A stretch of DNA of 44,423 nt from the IMG/VR virus record IMGVR_UViG_3300009702_000037, positions 1 through 44,423 of that record. One strand, 5' to 3'. The notes beneath the pieces are model-generated. The model saw nothing but the letters and a program-made list of their open reading frames with translations. It was not told the origin of the DNA and did not search any database. Position 1 is the stretch's first letter. Each line of letters begins with the position of its first letter. This document shows positions 31,162-37,652 of the stretch, in pieces. The DNA is from a virus. Both the position numbers and the translations under genes were made by a program.

Positions 31162-31815
31162 TTATAAGATGCTAGGGATCGAGAGATCAATGCTGTATTT
31201 ACGAGAACAATGATCTGAGTTGGCATATCTTTTGACTTCAAGCACCACCATTGCTGCCGAAACCATAGAGTTATAAACAATCGCCCGCTGGTCACATCTT
31301 TCACGATGGACACCTTTGTCTACCAATGTTTTCCTGTAATCAGCTATCGCACCTTCGTTCTCTCTGGTCACGGTCAACACCCGAATAAATTCACCAGCCA
31401 TTCTGATATCAATCAGATACTTCCACTCACCCTCGTCGTCTATCCTCTCAAAAATTTTAGACCTACTCGACAAAGAATCTGTTGCAAGCACCACCACTTC
31501 GGCATATTTCATTCCAAGACCGTATTCTGCCCGATCTTGCTCTGGTCGAATTTCTTCACTGGCAATTAACTCTATGTTTTGTTTTAAGGCTGAGACTTTG
31601 CTTTCACCTATTTGTGCCTTGGAGTAAAACTGAGACGCTACGTTGTGAAGCTCCACACTGTCGAAATCCACTACTGTCACTCTCCTGCAACCTAACTTTG
31701 TTAACCCGAGGGCCGCCCAGCTTCCAACTGAGCCAGCGCCTGCAACGCAAATAGTAAAACTAAGCCTGCCTGGGTCGATAATCCCTGTTTGTCTTTTAAA
31801 CAACTCATCATCCAT
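31162..31815 (-). CDS. E1-like activating enzyme (ThiF family, 217 aa)
   Basis: Rossmann E1 core: CVAGAGSVGSWAALGL (glycine loop 26-32), VVDFDSVELHNVASQ (acidic strand), VVLATDSLSSR, and candidate catalytic Cys174 in RERCDQRAIVYNS. At 217 residues it is a minimal single-domain E1. First gene of the operon with a leaderless promoter. It would adenylate the Ubl C-terminus and pass it to the E2-like protein. Confidence 0.85.
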   Translation of the reverse strand: MDDELFKRQTGIIDPGRLSFTICVAGAGSVGSWAALGLTKLGCRRVTVVDFDSVELHNVASQFYSKAQIGESKVSALKQNIELIASEEIRPEQDRAEYGLGMKYAEVVVLATDSLSSRSKIFERIDDEGEWKYLIDIRMAGEFIRVLTVTRENEGAIADYRKTLVDKGVHRERCDQRAIVYNSMVSAAMVVLEVKRYANSDHCSRKYSIDLSIPSIL

Positions 31816-31824
31816 TTGGTAACA

Positions 31825-31855
31825 AGTATATCACACTTTATTACAAAGTTGTCAA
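31825..31855 (-). promoter_or_regulatory. Promoter of the Ubl operon, leaderless type
   Basis: TTGACA (31855-31850), 19-base spacer and TATACT (31830-31825) with TGA extension, 9 bases to the ATG at 31815. A conserved stem-loop lies 16 bases upstream (31871-31897). Confidence 0.65.
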
Positions 31856-31870
31856 GATTAACACTCACAT

Positions 31871-31897
31871 CTTAACCCCCAAAAAGTGAGGGCTAAG
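31871..31897 (-). promoter_or_regulatory. Stem-loop shared by both ThiF loci
   Basis: CTTAGCCC pairs with GGGTTAAG (8 bp, one G-U), followed by ATGTGA. The element at 20248-20274 has the same stem and the same AAGATGTGA. It overlaps the stop of the upstream membrane-protein gene, so it may be that gene's terminator or a common control site. Confidence 0.5.
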
Positions 31898-32144
31898 TGT
31901 AGGTGCTATCTAAATAGAACCCAGGTTGAAGTATCGTCGTCAATGACCCATGAGGTTGGACCTCCTGCACAGCCGTTGGCTTTATAAAAGGAGGCTTCTG
32001 GTGTAGCGTCCAACCATTGCCTTCTGGACAAACATTGCTTGCCTCTACCACCTCAATCCTTTCGCTAAAAAACAAAAACCACAAAACAATGGCAACCGCC
32101 ACAATTATTCCAATTACTAACATTATGTTTTTTATTTTATTCAT
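31893..32144 (-). CDS. Small membrane-anchored protein (83 aa)
   Basis: The ATG at 32144 (MNKIKNIMLVIGIIVAVAIV) has a GGAAGGGGATG ribosome site. One N-terminal transmembrane helix (residues 5-26), then an external or periplasmic part with Cys (SNVCPEGNGWTLHQKPP). A possible lipid-free anchor. No family recognised. Just before the Ubl operon and just after the second structured-RNA cluster. Confidence 0.7.
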   Translation of the reverse strand: MNKIKNIMLVIGIIVAVAIVLWFLFFSERIEVVEASNVCPEGNGWTLHQKPPFIKPTAVQEVQPHGSLTTILQPGFYLDSTYT

Positions 32145-32195
32145 ATACTCATCCCCTTCCGATGTGTGTAATATACATGATTCTTCTCCACTCAC

Positions 32196-32277
32196 AGCGC
32201 ACGAGGGCAAGGGATGTTTTCAGTAACCCATACCCCGTACGGGGATCTTTTTCTTAAATGATTGCACCTCGTGCGCT
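32196..32277 (-). ncRNA. Structured RNA candidate C1
   Basis: AGCGCACGAGG pairs with CCTCGTGCGCT (11 bp); after one bulged base GCAA pairs with TTGC (4 bp). The interior holds a perfect CCCCGTACGGGG palindrome and a GGGTTA...CCC arm. Length and closed stem resemble the Y-RNA-like RNAs, but no clear tRNA loop sequence is present. Confidence 0.5.
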
Positions 32278-32287
32278 ATCAATGGAT

Positions 32288-32392
32288 AAACTCCTAAACG
32301 AAACGATGGACGGCTGGGATTTGAACCTCAGTTCTTTGGTACGGTTCCTGCTACCTTTACAGTGTCACGTCCACCGCTTCGGTTAAGAGTTT
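32288..32392 (-). ncRNA. Structured RNA candidate C2 with T-arm-like loop
   Basis: Arms 32368-32392 and 32288-32312 pair over 25 positions with one mismatch and three G-U pairs. The interior contains GAGGTTCAAATCCCAG, a T-arm-like hairpin, and CTGTAAAGGTAGCAG, a D-arm-like hairpin with GG. The anticodon-like part is not clear. It looks like another tRNA-mimicking RNA on a long stem. Confidence 0.6.
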
Positions 32393-32416
32393 GAATTGTC
32401 AAGTAATGCTTAACTG

Positions 32417-32513
32417 TTCAACAACTAAGAGGGCGGGGTGACCATCACACGCAAGTTATATGAGTCGCCAGTACACCTTGCGAAACATTACTCCTCCCTT
32501 CTCAATCGTCGAA
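32417..32513 (-). ncRNA. Structured RNA candidate C3
   Basis: A 14-bp closing stem with four G-U pairs (32500-32513 with 32417-32430). The interior has CGCAAG/CTTGCG and GTGA/TCAC hairpins. A second possible register pairs TGTTGA-type arms just outside. No tRNA loops. Less certain than C2. Confidence 0.4.
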
Positions 32514-32524
32514 TTGTTGAGTTG

Positions 32525-33004
32525 TTAAAATTCATATTTTATTAAAAACTCACCCAAGACTTTCTTGTTTTTGGGAAGCATGTGCCAGGTATGATTGTTA
32601 TTCATAAAGTATTTATGTGCATCACCTGGTTTGTAATTTTTGCTGTAGACCTTTGATGCTCCTATCATGTCGCACGCCATTTCACGTAGATATTTTTCAG
32701 GGATAGGACAACAAAGTATTTCGCCGTCTCTGAAGTCTACCCAGTATTCCCAGTGGTGTTTGTTTTTAGCTTTGTGATTTAACCAAGCAATTGAGTATCC
32801 CCGTTCTGCTTTTTCTGCGCCTATTGGTGTTTTGTCGCCTTGAAAATACTTTGCGCTGGTAAAAAACTCAGTGGTGCCAAATTTACTCCAGTCATGCATT
32901 AACCCTTGCCAATACAACCCAACTTTCCAGCACTCCCATCCTACGATTAGTTTGTGTTTGGTGATGGTTTTTAGATGTCGCCAGTATTTTTGTTTCTCAC
33001 TCAT
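32525..33004 (-). CDS. DUF5662-like protein (159 aa)
   Basis: Starts MSEKQKYWRHLKTITKHKL. The motifs GLYWQGLMHDWSKFGTTEFF, FTSAKYFQG, AWLNHKAKNKHHWEYW and MACDMIGASKVY match the DUF5662 family, common in phages and small-genome bacteria, with several conserved His/Asp that look like a metal-dependent hydrolase. Function unknown. The ATG at 33004 overlaps the upstream stop by eight bases; an earlier frame extension lacks a ribosome site. Confidence 0.75.
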   Translation of the reverse strand: MSEKQKYWRHLKTITKHKLIVGWECWKVGLYWQGLMHDWSKFGTTEFFTSAKYFQGDKTPIGAEKAERGYSIAWLNHKAKNKHHWEYWVDFRDGEILCCPIPEKYLREMACDMIGASKVYSKNYKPGDAHKYFMNNNHTWHMLPKNKKVLGEFLIKYEF

Positions 33005-33437
33005 GGTCGTCTGGTTGGGTGGGTAAATTATGAAATTCGTTGTATTTAGACTTAACAAATTCGTATAATTCATGGGTGAACTTGTCAGTTTTGAATAATT
33101 TTTTCATGGCTCTACATTCGTCTACATCTGCCACCAATCTTGTTTCGAACTCTAAATAAACAAAGTCATTTAATTTTGAGAGGCTAGAGAATGGGGGGAT
33201 GAATGGCTTTGGATCACCAACAGGTGTGAACCATTCTGTTTGGCTGACCTCCTCCATCGTGTACTGTTGTGATTTGTCAAGATATATACTCGGCGATCCT
33301 TTGTCAGAAACCCAATCACTAGGTTTGTATGGGTAATACTTTTCATCTTGCCCACTCCACCTAATCGGCCAACCCTTTTTATACTTGGGCGTGTCTTGGG
33401 CTAGTTCGTACTTGTGGTAGAAATTTGGTTTGCTCAT
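32997..33437 (-). CDS. Hypothetical protein (146 aa)
   Basis: Starts MSKPNFYHKYELAQDTPKY; Trp/Tyr/Pro-rich N-terminal half (WSGQDEKYYPYKPSDWVSD) and a charged helical C-terminus. Coupled to both neighbours by short overlaps. No family recognised. Confidence 0.6.
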   Translation of the reverse strand: MSKPNFYHKYELAQDTPKYKKGWPIRWSGQDEKYYPYKPSDWVSDKGSPSIYLDKSQQYTMEEVSQTEWFTPVGDPKPFIPPFSSLSKLNDFVYLEFETRLVADVDECRAMKKLFKTDKFTHELYEFVKSKYNEFHNLPTQPDDHE

Positions 33438-33751
33438 TTCTTCTGCTTATCGGGTAACTGGTCAAGGATTACTCCAAAATGATGTGCTGCAATCCATTCT
33501 ATTTCCTCTAATTCATCCCCACCATTAGGCCATTCTTGATGTGACAATTTCACAAACTCCTCCACCGTCTCACACCTGGTCTGGTCTACTGTCTCAGAGA
33601 TAAATTGCCGAACCTTGGTCCTGTCTAATTCATATTGTGACTCGGGATAATCCTCAAGTTTGTCGTCGTATGTCATAAACAACGTGTCCTCTGGCCCATT
33701 TTCTGGATCAGTCATCTTGTTAAACTTCTCAAGTATTTGTGTTTTACTCAT
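33434..33751 (-). CDS. Hypothetical acidic protein (105 aa)
   Basis: Starts MSKTQILEKFNKMTDPENG; the C-terminal HQEWPNGGDELEEIEWIAAH is helical. ATGA overlap with the next gene. No family recognised. Confidence 0.6.
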   Translation of the reverse strand: MSKTQILEKFNKMTDPENGPEDTLFMTYDDKLEDYPESQYELDRTKVRQFISETVDQTRCETVEEFVKLSHQEWPNGGDELEEIEWIAAHHFGVILDQLPDKQKK

Positions 33752-33869
33752 GGTTTTGATTTAGTTCTAACTCAGCGCATGGTGTTTTTCCGTCAATTTC
33801 TTCATGGTCTTCTGAAGAGTAGTCCTGGTCGTAGTGTTTGCCACAGTGAGGGCATGGTTCAATGCTCAT
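33744..33869 (-). CDS. Small Cys/His peptide (41 aa)
   Basis: Product starts MSIEPCPHCGKHYDQDY with a CxxC knuckle and a later Cys (TPCAELEL), resembling half of a zinc finger. Its stop overlaps the next gene start by eight bases, which supports translation. Confidence 0.55.
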   Translation of the reverse strand: MSIEPCPHCGKHYDQDYSSEDHEEIDGKTPCAELELNQNHE

Positions 33870-33880
33870 GTTAGTCCCGT

Positions 33881-34124
33881 TTATTTATCATCGTAAATAA
33901 ATGTTCCTTTGCTCGCTTCCTTCTTCTTCCTGAACTTCTGAATCTTTTCAGGTGGCTGAATCTGGAGCTTCATAAAACTTGTGCCTAGCCATAGTTCTTG
34001 ACTCAACATCCACATACCCCAGAGTTCCCCAGACAGCCCACTCTAATTTTTTGTTATCTCCTCTGACTTGAGGGTAATCTTCTAACAGTCTCTTAACGAT
34101 GTCGTGGATCTTAGTTGTCGCCAT
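33881..34124 (-). pseudogene. Frameshifted small protein with basic C-terminus
   Basis: Frame 1 from ATG 34124 gives MATTKIHDIVKRLLEDYPQ... through LEWAVWGTLGYVDV and stops at 33948. The +1 frame continues with SQELWLGTSFMKLQIQPPEK then IQKFRKKKEASKG to a stop at 33881. Together they fit a common small phage protein pattern ending in PE.I.R.R+K.Q. The two halves suggest a frameshift: a mutation, a sequencing indel, or a programmed shift near TGGGGA. Confidence 0.5.
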
Positions 34125-34410
34125 GTATAAACTTGTGAGACAGATAACTTACTCGATCACAATCTGATTCCATCTTTGACAGTTTTGCCAAATGATATTC
34201 GTGTGTCGGGTATTTCTCTTTGTCTACTTGGTAGATGGCCCGCATGAAACCAAGCTCGTCACCAAATAAGATTTCTGGAATGGAGTAAGATTTTTTACAA
34301 TTCACCAGAGTTAGGTTTTTCACGCGCCAGGAATCAACCCCAAACACGCCCCACCCTCTCGATTTGGCCAGTTTTATTAGACTTTCTAGTTCCTGGTCTT
34401 TATCATCCAT
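34111..34410 (-). CDS. Hypothetical protein (99 aa)
   Basis: Starts MDDKDQELESLIKLAKSRG with segment GWGVFGVDSWRVKNLTLVNC. TATAAA lies 7 bases before the ATG. Overlaps the next frame start by 14 bases. No family recognised. Confidence 0.6.
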   Translation of the reverse strand: MDDKDQELESLIKLAKSRGWGVFGVDSWRVKNLTLVNCKKSYSIPEILFGDELGFMRAIYQVDKEKYPTHEYHLAKLSKMESDCDRVSYLSHKFIHGDN

Positions 34411-34443
34411 CCTGTTATTTATAGTAGCACAAAATTGCCACCC

Positions 34444-34635
34444 CTACAATTCATATTCAAACCCATTTTTCTCCAGTAGATCGAGTCGCTCCTCATGAGT
34501 CATGGCCAAAATCACGTCAGATTCTTCCCCAAAAACATGGGACAAACAAAACTCCTCGATCTCTTCTTCGTCATCCGCGTTCAGGTAGTCTACTTTGTAC
34601 AATGTGCCTGGTGGGGGGAATAGTCTCTTTATCAT
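34444..34635 (-). CDS. Hypothetical acidic protein (63 aa)
   Basis: Starts MIKRLFPPPGTLYKVDYL, then an acidic helix (NADDEEEIEEFCLSHVFG). First gene of the minus group; TTGACA is present upstream. No family recognised. Confidence 0.6.
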   Translation of the reverse strand: MIKRLFPPPGTLYKVDYLNADDEEEIEEFCLSHVFGEESDVILAMTHEERLDLLEKNGFEYEL

Positions 34636-34674
34636 TCTGTAGTTTGTTTATCATCTTGTGATATCATTGTCAAC

Positions 34675-34836
34675 GTGAAGAAGCTTGGCCACTGGCAGAC
34701 ATGGTACGCATGGAGGCCCATATATACTGAACGACAAATAGTCTGGCTTGAAACGGTGGGGAAAAGAAAGTATTATGATGAAAATGGTATAGTTAGAACG
34801 GAATACAAACTAAAATGGCAAAAACAATCGCAGTAG
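34675..34836 (+). CDS. Small protein, GTG start (53 aa)
   Basis: Product begins MKKLGHWQTWYAWRPIYTER and ends YKLKWQKQSQ. It is basic and Trp-rich. TGATATCAT lies 7 bases before the GTG, the same GTGATATCATT motif as before the 26771 gene. It overlaps the next gene by 22 bases. First gene of the plus-strand half of the window. Confidence 0.6.
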   Translation: MKKLGHWQTWYAWRPIYTERQIVWLETVGKRKYYDENGIVRTEYKLKWQKQSQ

Positions 34837-35168
34837 ATTTTGACGGAGTCATCCACATGTACAGTCAGGGATGGAATGGCGGCGAGGTTTATGACCCGCC
34901 CATGGTTGGCGCGATAGAGTCCTTGGCCAAATTGCTAGAAGAATACAATGTGTTCATCCTCACCAGCAGAGATCCTGAACAGGTATTGGACTTTATGAGC
35001 AAACACGCTCGCGAGTTAACTTGTGAGATCGTCCCAGAAGATAAAAAGTTCTGGTTTAAAAAAGGCGTTATCGGAGTTACCAATCGCAAACTACCTGCCA
35101 TAATGTATATAGATGATCGGGCAGTCCGCTTCACAACCTGGGACGATGTCTCCAAACTCTTGATATAG
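34815..35168 (+). CDS. HAD-superfamily phosphatase (117 aa)
   Basis: Starts MAKTIAVDFDGVIHMYSQG: the DxDG motif I; VFILTSRDPEQ is motif II, KGVIGVTNRK holds the Lys region and YIDDRAVRF motif IV. Resembles phage-encoded 5'-nucleotidase or hydroxymethylpyrimidine-type HAD enzymes, but substrate unknown. A second, unrelated-length HAD gene lies at 28457. Confidence 0.8.
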   Translation: MAKTIAVDFDGVIHMYSQGWNGGEVYDPPMVGAIESLAKLLEEYNVFILTSRDPEQVLDFMSKHARELTCEIVPEDKKFWFKKGVIGVTNRKLPAIMYIDDRAVRFTTWDDVSKLLI

Positions 35169-35202
35169 ACAAATGGTAACTATGTGTTACTATTGACGCA
35201 CA

Positions 35203-35393
35203 ATGAAAAACAGAAGGGAAGTGGGGATTAATGTCATACGTTAATTGGGACGCCACCAGTAAAAGACCGCAAAAGAGAAATCTTGAAAGAGATCACCCAA
35301 AACTGGGGAGTTCTTACTCTCCGCGATATTGCCGAAAGGGTAAACATGCCCCAGAAAGAAGTCTACAAAGCCTTGAAAAAGAAGTACGATTAA
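35203..35393 (+). pseudogene. Frameshifted helix-turn-helix regulator
   Basis: An ATG at 35203, 9 bases after TACTAT, opens a frame (MKNRREVGINVIR) that stops at 35242. A -1 shift there leads into KDRKREILKEITQNWG followed by VLTLRDIAERVNMPQKEVYK, a clear HTH motif, ending at 35393. No ATG exists in the HTH frame before this. Either a programmed or accidental frameshift, or translation from a rare start. Confidence 0.55.
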
Positions 35394-35408
35394 ACAATAT
35401 GTTACAAT
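35390..35408 (+). promoter_or_regulatory. Operator-promoter of the small membrane gene
   Basis: TTAAACA-ATA-TGTTACA, the AACA-N3-TGTT operator core, overlaps TACAAT (35403-35408), 7 bases before the ATG at 35416. Same layout as the four promoters of the 40-44 kb array. Confidence 0.6.
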
Positions 35409-35415
35409 TTGAACC

Positions 35416-35595
35416 ATGATTGGACTATTAATTATCGTAATCTTGCTGATCCCTGCCTTTTTTGTAGGCACATTGCTGGTGTTTTCATTACTCCCTGGCA
35501 AAAACCCAGAAAAAGACATGATACAGGCGATTATGATTAACAGTATTTTTTTTGCTATCGCAGTTGTTTCATGTTTATTATTTTTCTTACGCTAA
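35416..35595 (+). CDS. Two-helix membrane protein (59 aa)
   Basis: Starts MIGLLIIVILLIPAFFVG; a first transmembrane helix (residues 3-25), a short polar loop (PGKNPEKD), and a second helix (IFFAIAVVSCLLFFLR). Length and topology resemble small holins or membrane effectors, but no lysis gene is adjacent. It is under the shared operator, so it may be an early membrane effector. Confidence 0.65.
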   Translation: MIGLLIIVILLIPAFFVGTLLVFSLLPGKNPEKDMIQAIMINSIFFAIAVVSCLLFFLR

Positions 35596-35716
35596 TGGCC
35601 AAGAACAGAGACATCGGCAAGGTGGCTGTAAAAACCTTGTCAAACACCCCCCCACCATTTTATAGTTAAGTTAGGTTATCGTAGTGAAAAGGAAGCACAA
35701 CCAGATATGCCAAACA
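35596..35716 (+). other. Short intergenic stretch
   Basis: Only a 24-codon frame from the ATG at 35595 (MAKNRDIGKVAVKTLSN), overlapping the preceding stop. No feature is supported here other than the terminator that follows. Confidence 0.3.
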
Positions 35717-35760
35717 AAAGGGCGGGAGAGCAAGGCAGGCTTTCCCGCCCTTTATATTTT
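35717..35760 (+). terminator. Intrinsic terminator of the 34.7-35.6 kb group
   Basis: AAAGGGCGGGA pairs with TCCCGCCCTTT (11 bp) across a 15-base loop, followed by ATATTTTATG. A strong rho-independent terminator ending the first plus-strand group. Confidence 0.9.
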
Positions 35761-35805
35761 ATGAGTATTAATTAAAAAATAAAGATAGAGAGGATCTGAT
35801 AAAAC

Positions 35806-35994
35806 ATGACAAATAAAAAAATTAACTTACCAAAATCCATCCAAGATAGATTGTATTTCCCTAAAACATCAATCAAAGGAGATGGTTGTTGGAATAATCT
35901 CACCCATCAACAACATTCTAAGCTATTGAATAGTTGGCTTAACCCTGTTCATATGCGAGGTATAATGGCAAATTTAGAAGAGACTTTTCAGTAA
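35806..35994 (+). CDS. Hypothetical protein (62 aa)
   Basis: Starts MTNKKINLPKSIQDRLYFP, later SKLLNSWLNPVHMRGIMANL. AT-rich compared with the terminase block. No family recognised. First of an AT-rich cassette that includes the methyltransferase. Confidence 0.55.
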   Translation: MTNKKINLPKSIQDRLYFPKTSIKGDGCWNNLTHQQHSKLLNSWLNPVHMRGIMANLEETFQ

Positions 35995-36101
35995 TCTAAC
36001 AAAATCTCGGTGATTTAGTTAGAAGTTGAGGCTTGTTCTAAGAGAGGATAAGCCTGAGGTTTGAACTAATAAAAATAAACCACTTATTTGCAGATATTCC
36101 A

Positions 36102-36365
36102 ATGAGTAACCCAGATTATTACAAAGCTCCATCACAAGAAATTTTTAACGAGATTAAATTATCTTGTATTAAAATTTGGAAGACTTATGATGACACATTT
36201 GGATATGCAACTGAAAAAATAGATAGGATCAAAGACATTGAAAACATCAGAGATAATTGTTTGTTCATGGTTGCTATGTTTGATGTCCTCAATATGAAGA
36301 AATTATTAGATAGCTTATCTACTGAGTCACGACAATGGCTTGAGCCGTTTTTACCGTTTTTATAA
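36102..36365 (+). CDS. Hypothetical protein (87 aa)
   Basis: Starts MSNPDYYKAPSQEIFNEIK, the central segment ENIRDNCLFMVAMFDVLNMK is helical. AT-rich. The form suggests a small accessory protein; no family recognised. Confidence 0.6.
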   Translation: MSNPDYYKAPSQEIFNEIKLSCIKIWKTYDDTFGYATEKIDRIKDIENIRDNCLFMVAMFDVLNMKKLLDSLSTESRQWLEPFLPFL

Positions 36366-36380
36366 TTACAGCCATCCAAT

Positions 36381-36425
36381 AAACAATAAACATGAAAAGT
36401 GAGAAACTACTAGAAAAATTAGCAG
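36381..36425. repeat. Direct repeats near a methyltransferase cassette
   Basis: AAACAATAAACATGA occurs at 36381-36395 and 37634-37648. TACTAGAAAAATTAGCAG occurs at 36408-36425 and 36616-36633. The repeated units lie at gene starts and suggest insertion or recombination around the methyltransferase gene. Confidence 0.65.
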
Positions 36426-36604
36426 ACTTAGAACACCAGCAATGGGCAAATTGGGCAAACTCTATACTTGAGTCCGAAAAAATAAGTCCAGAGAGGTTCC
36501 AAAGATGGAGGAAGTTAATCGCCACACCTTATGCCGAATTATCGGAAGAAATGAAAGAGCATGACCGTAAGTGGGCGAAGAAAGTAATGCAATTAATACC
36601 CTAA
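36392..36604 (+). CDS. Hypothetical helical protein (70 aa)
   Basis: MKSEKLLEKLADLEHQQWAN and later RWRKLIATPYAELSEEMKEH. The HQQW...RW..L..TPY.EL pattern is common in small phage proteins related to RyR-type repeats. A DNA repeat of its start region recurs before the methyltransferase gene. Confidence 0.6.
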   Translation: MKSEKLLEKLADLEHQQWANWANSILESEKISPERFQRWRKLIATPYAELSEEMKEHDRKWAKKVMQLIP

Positions 36605-36641
36605 CACCTCAAAAATACTAGAAAAATTAGCAGGGATTAAT

Positions 36642-37652
36642 ATGAAAATAATATCATTATTTACAGGTGCAGGCGGACTTGATCTTGGTTTTCACCAAGC
36701 AGGATTTAAGACAGTCTGGGCAAACGAATATGATAAATCTATATGGAAAACTTTTGAACACAATTTTCCCGAAACAAAATTAGACAAAAGAAGTATAGTA
36801 GATATCCCCGCAAATGAAGTTCCTGATTCTTTAGGCATTATTGGAGGTCCACCTTGTCAAAGTTGGAGTGAAGCAGGAGCAGGTAGAGGAATAAAAGACA
36901 AAAGGGGTCAGCTCTTTTATGAATACATAAGAACTATAAAAGAAAAGGAGCCATTGTTTTTTCTTGCAGAAAATGTTCCGGGTATTTTGCTACTAAGACA
37001 CAAAGACGCATTTCGGAACATTTTAAATGAGTTTAAATCTCTAAATTACAATGTTTCATATTTTCTTTTGAATGCCAATGATTTTGGGGTTCCTCAAGAT
37101 AGAAAAAGGGTTATTATCGTTGGTTATCATAAAAAACTAAAAAAGACTTTTTCACCACCAAAAAAAATAAGTCCCAAACCAGTTTTGAAAGATGCGATTT
37201 TTGATTTAATATTTGCAGAGCCAGCTAAAGAAAAAAACCATACTAATGGTAATGAAAAACTTTTTGTACCAAACCACGAGTATATGACTGGTGGTTTTTC
37301 AACGATATACATGTCAAGAAATCGTGTTAGGAGTTGGGATGAGCCAAGTTTTACTATTCAGGCAGGTGGTCGCCATGCTCCAATTCATCCCCAAGCCCCA
37401 AAAATGAAATTTATTGAACAGAACAAAAGAATTTTCATACCCGGAAAAGAACATCTTTACAGAAGACTTTCAGTCCGTGAATGTGCAAGAATCCAAACCT
37501 TTCCGGATGATTTTCTATTTATTTATGATAATGTATCTGACGGATATAAAATGGTTGGAAATGCTGTACCCGTAGAATTTGCCAAACAATTAGCGAGCGT
37601 AATTTATAAAGATATCTCTGATTATAAGAAATCAAACAATAAACATGAGTAA
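36642..37652 (+). CDS. DNA cytosine-C5 methyltransferase
   Basis: Full-length 336-residue C5-MTase with motifs in order: I FTGAGGLDLG (7-16), IV GGPPCQSW with catalytic Cys72, VI FLAENVPG, VIII QDRKRVIIVG, IX RRLSVRECARIQTFPDDF, X VGNAVPVEFAKQLA. It methylates cytosine to 5-methylcytosine in a short site. No restriction enzyme gene is adjacent, so it is an orphan enzyme, likely protecting phage DNA from host cleavage. Overlaps the next gene by eight bases. Confidence 0.95.
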   Translation: MKIISLFTGAGGLDLGFHQAGFKTVWANEYDKSIWKTFEHNFPETKLDKRSIVDIPANEVPDSLGIIGGPPCQSWSEAGAGRGIKDKRGQLFYEYIRTIKEKEPLFFLAENVPGILLLRHKDAFRNILNEFKSLNYNVSYFLLNANDFGVPQDRKRVIIVGYHKKLKKTFSPPKKISPKPVLKDAIFDLIFAEPAKEKNHTNGNEKLFVPNHEYMTGGFSTIYMSRNRVRSWDEPSFTIQAGGRHAPIHPQAPKMKFIEQNKRIFIPGKEHLYRRLSVRECARIQTFPDDFLFIYDNVSDGYKMVGNAVPVEFAKQLASVIYKDISDYKKSNNKHE

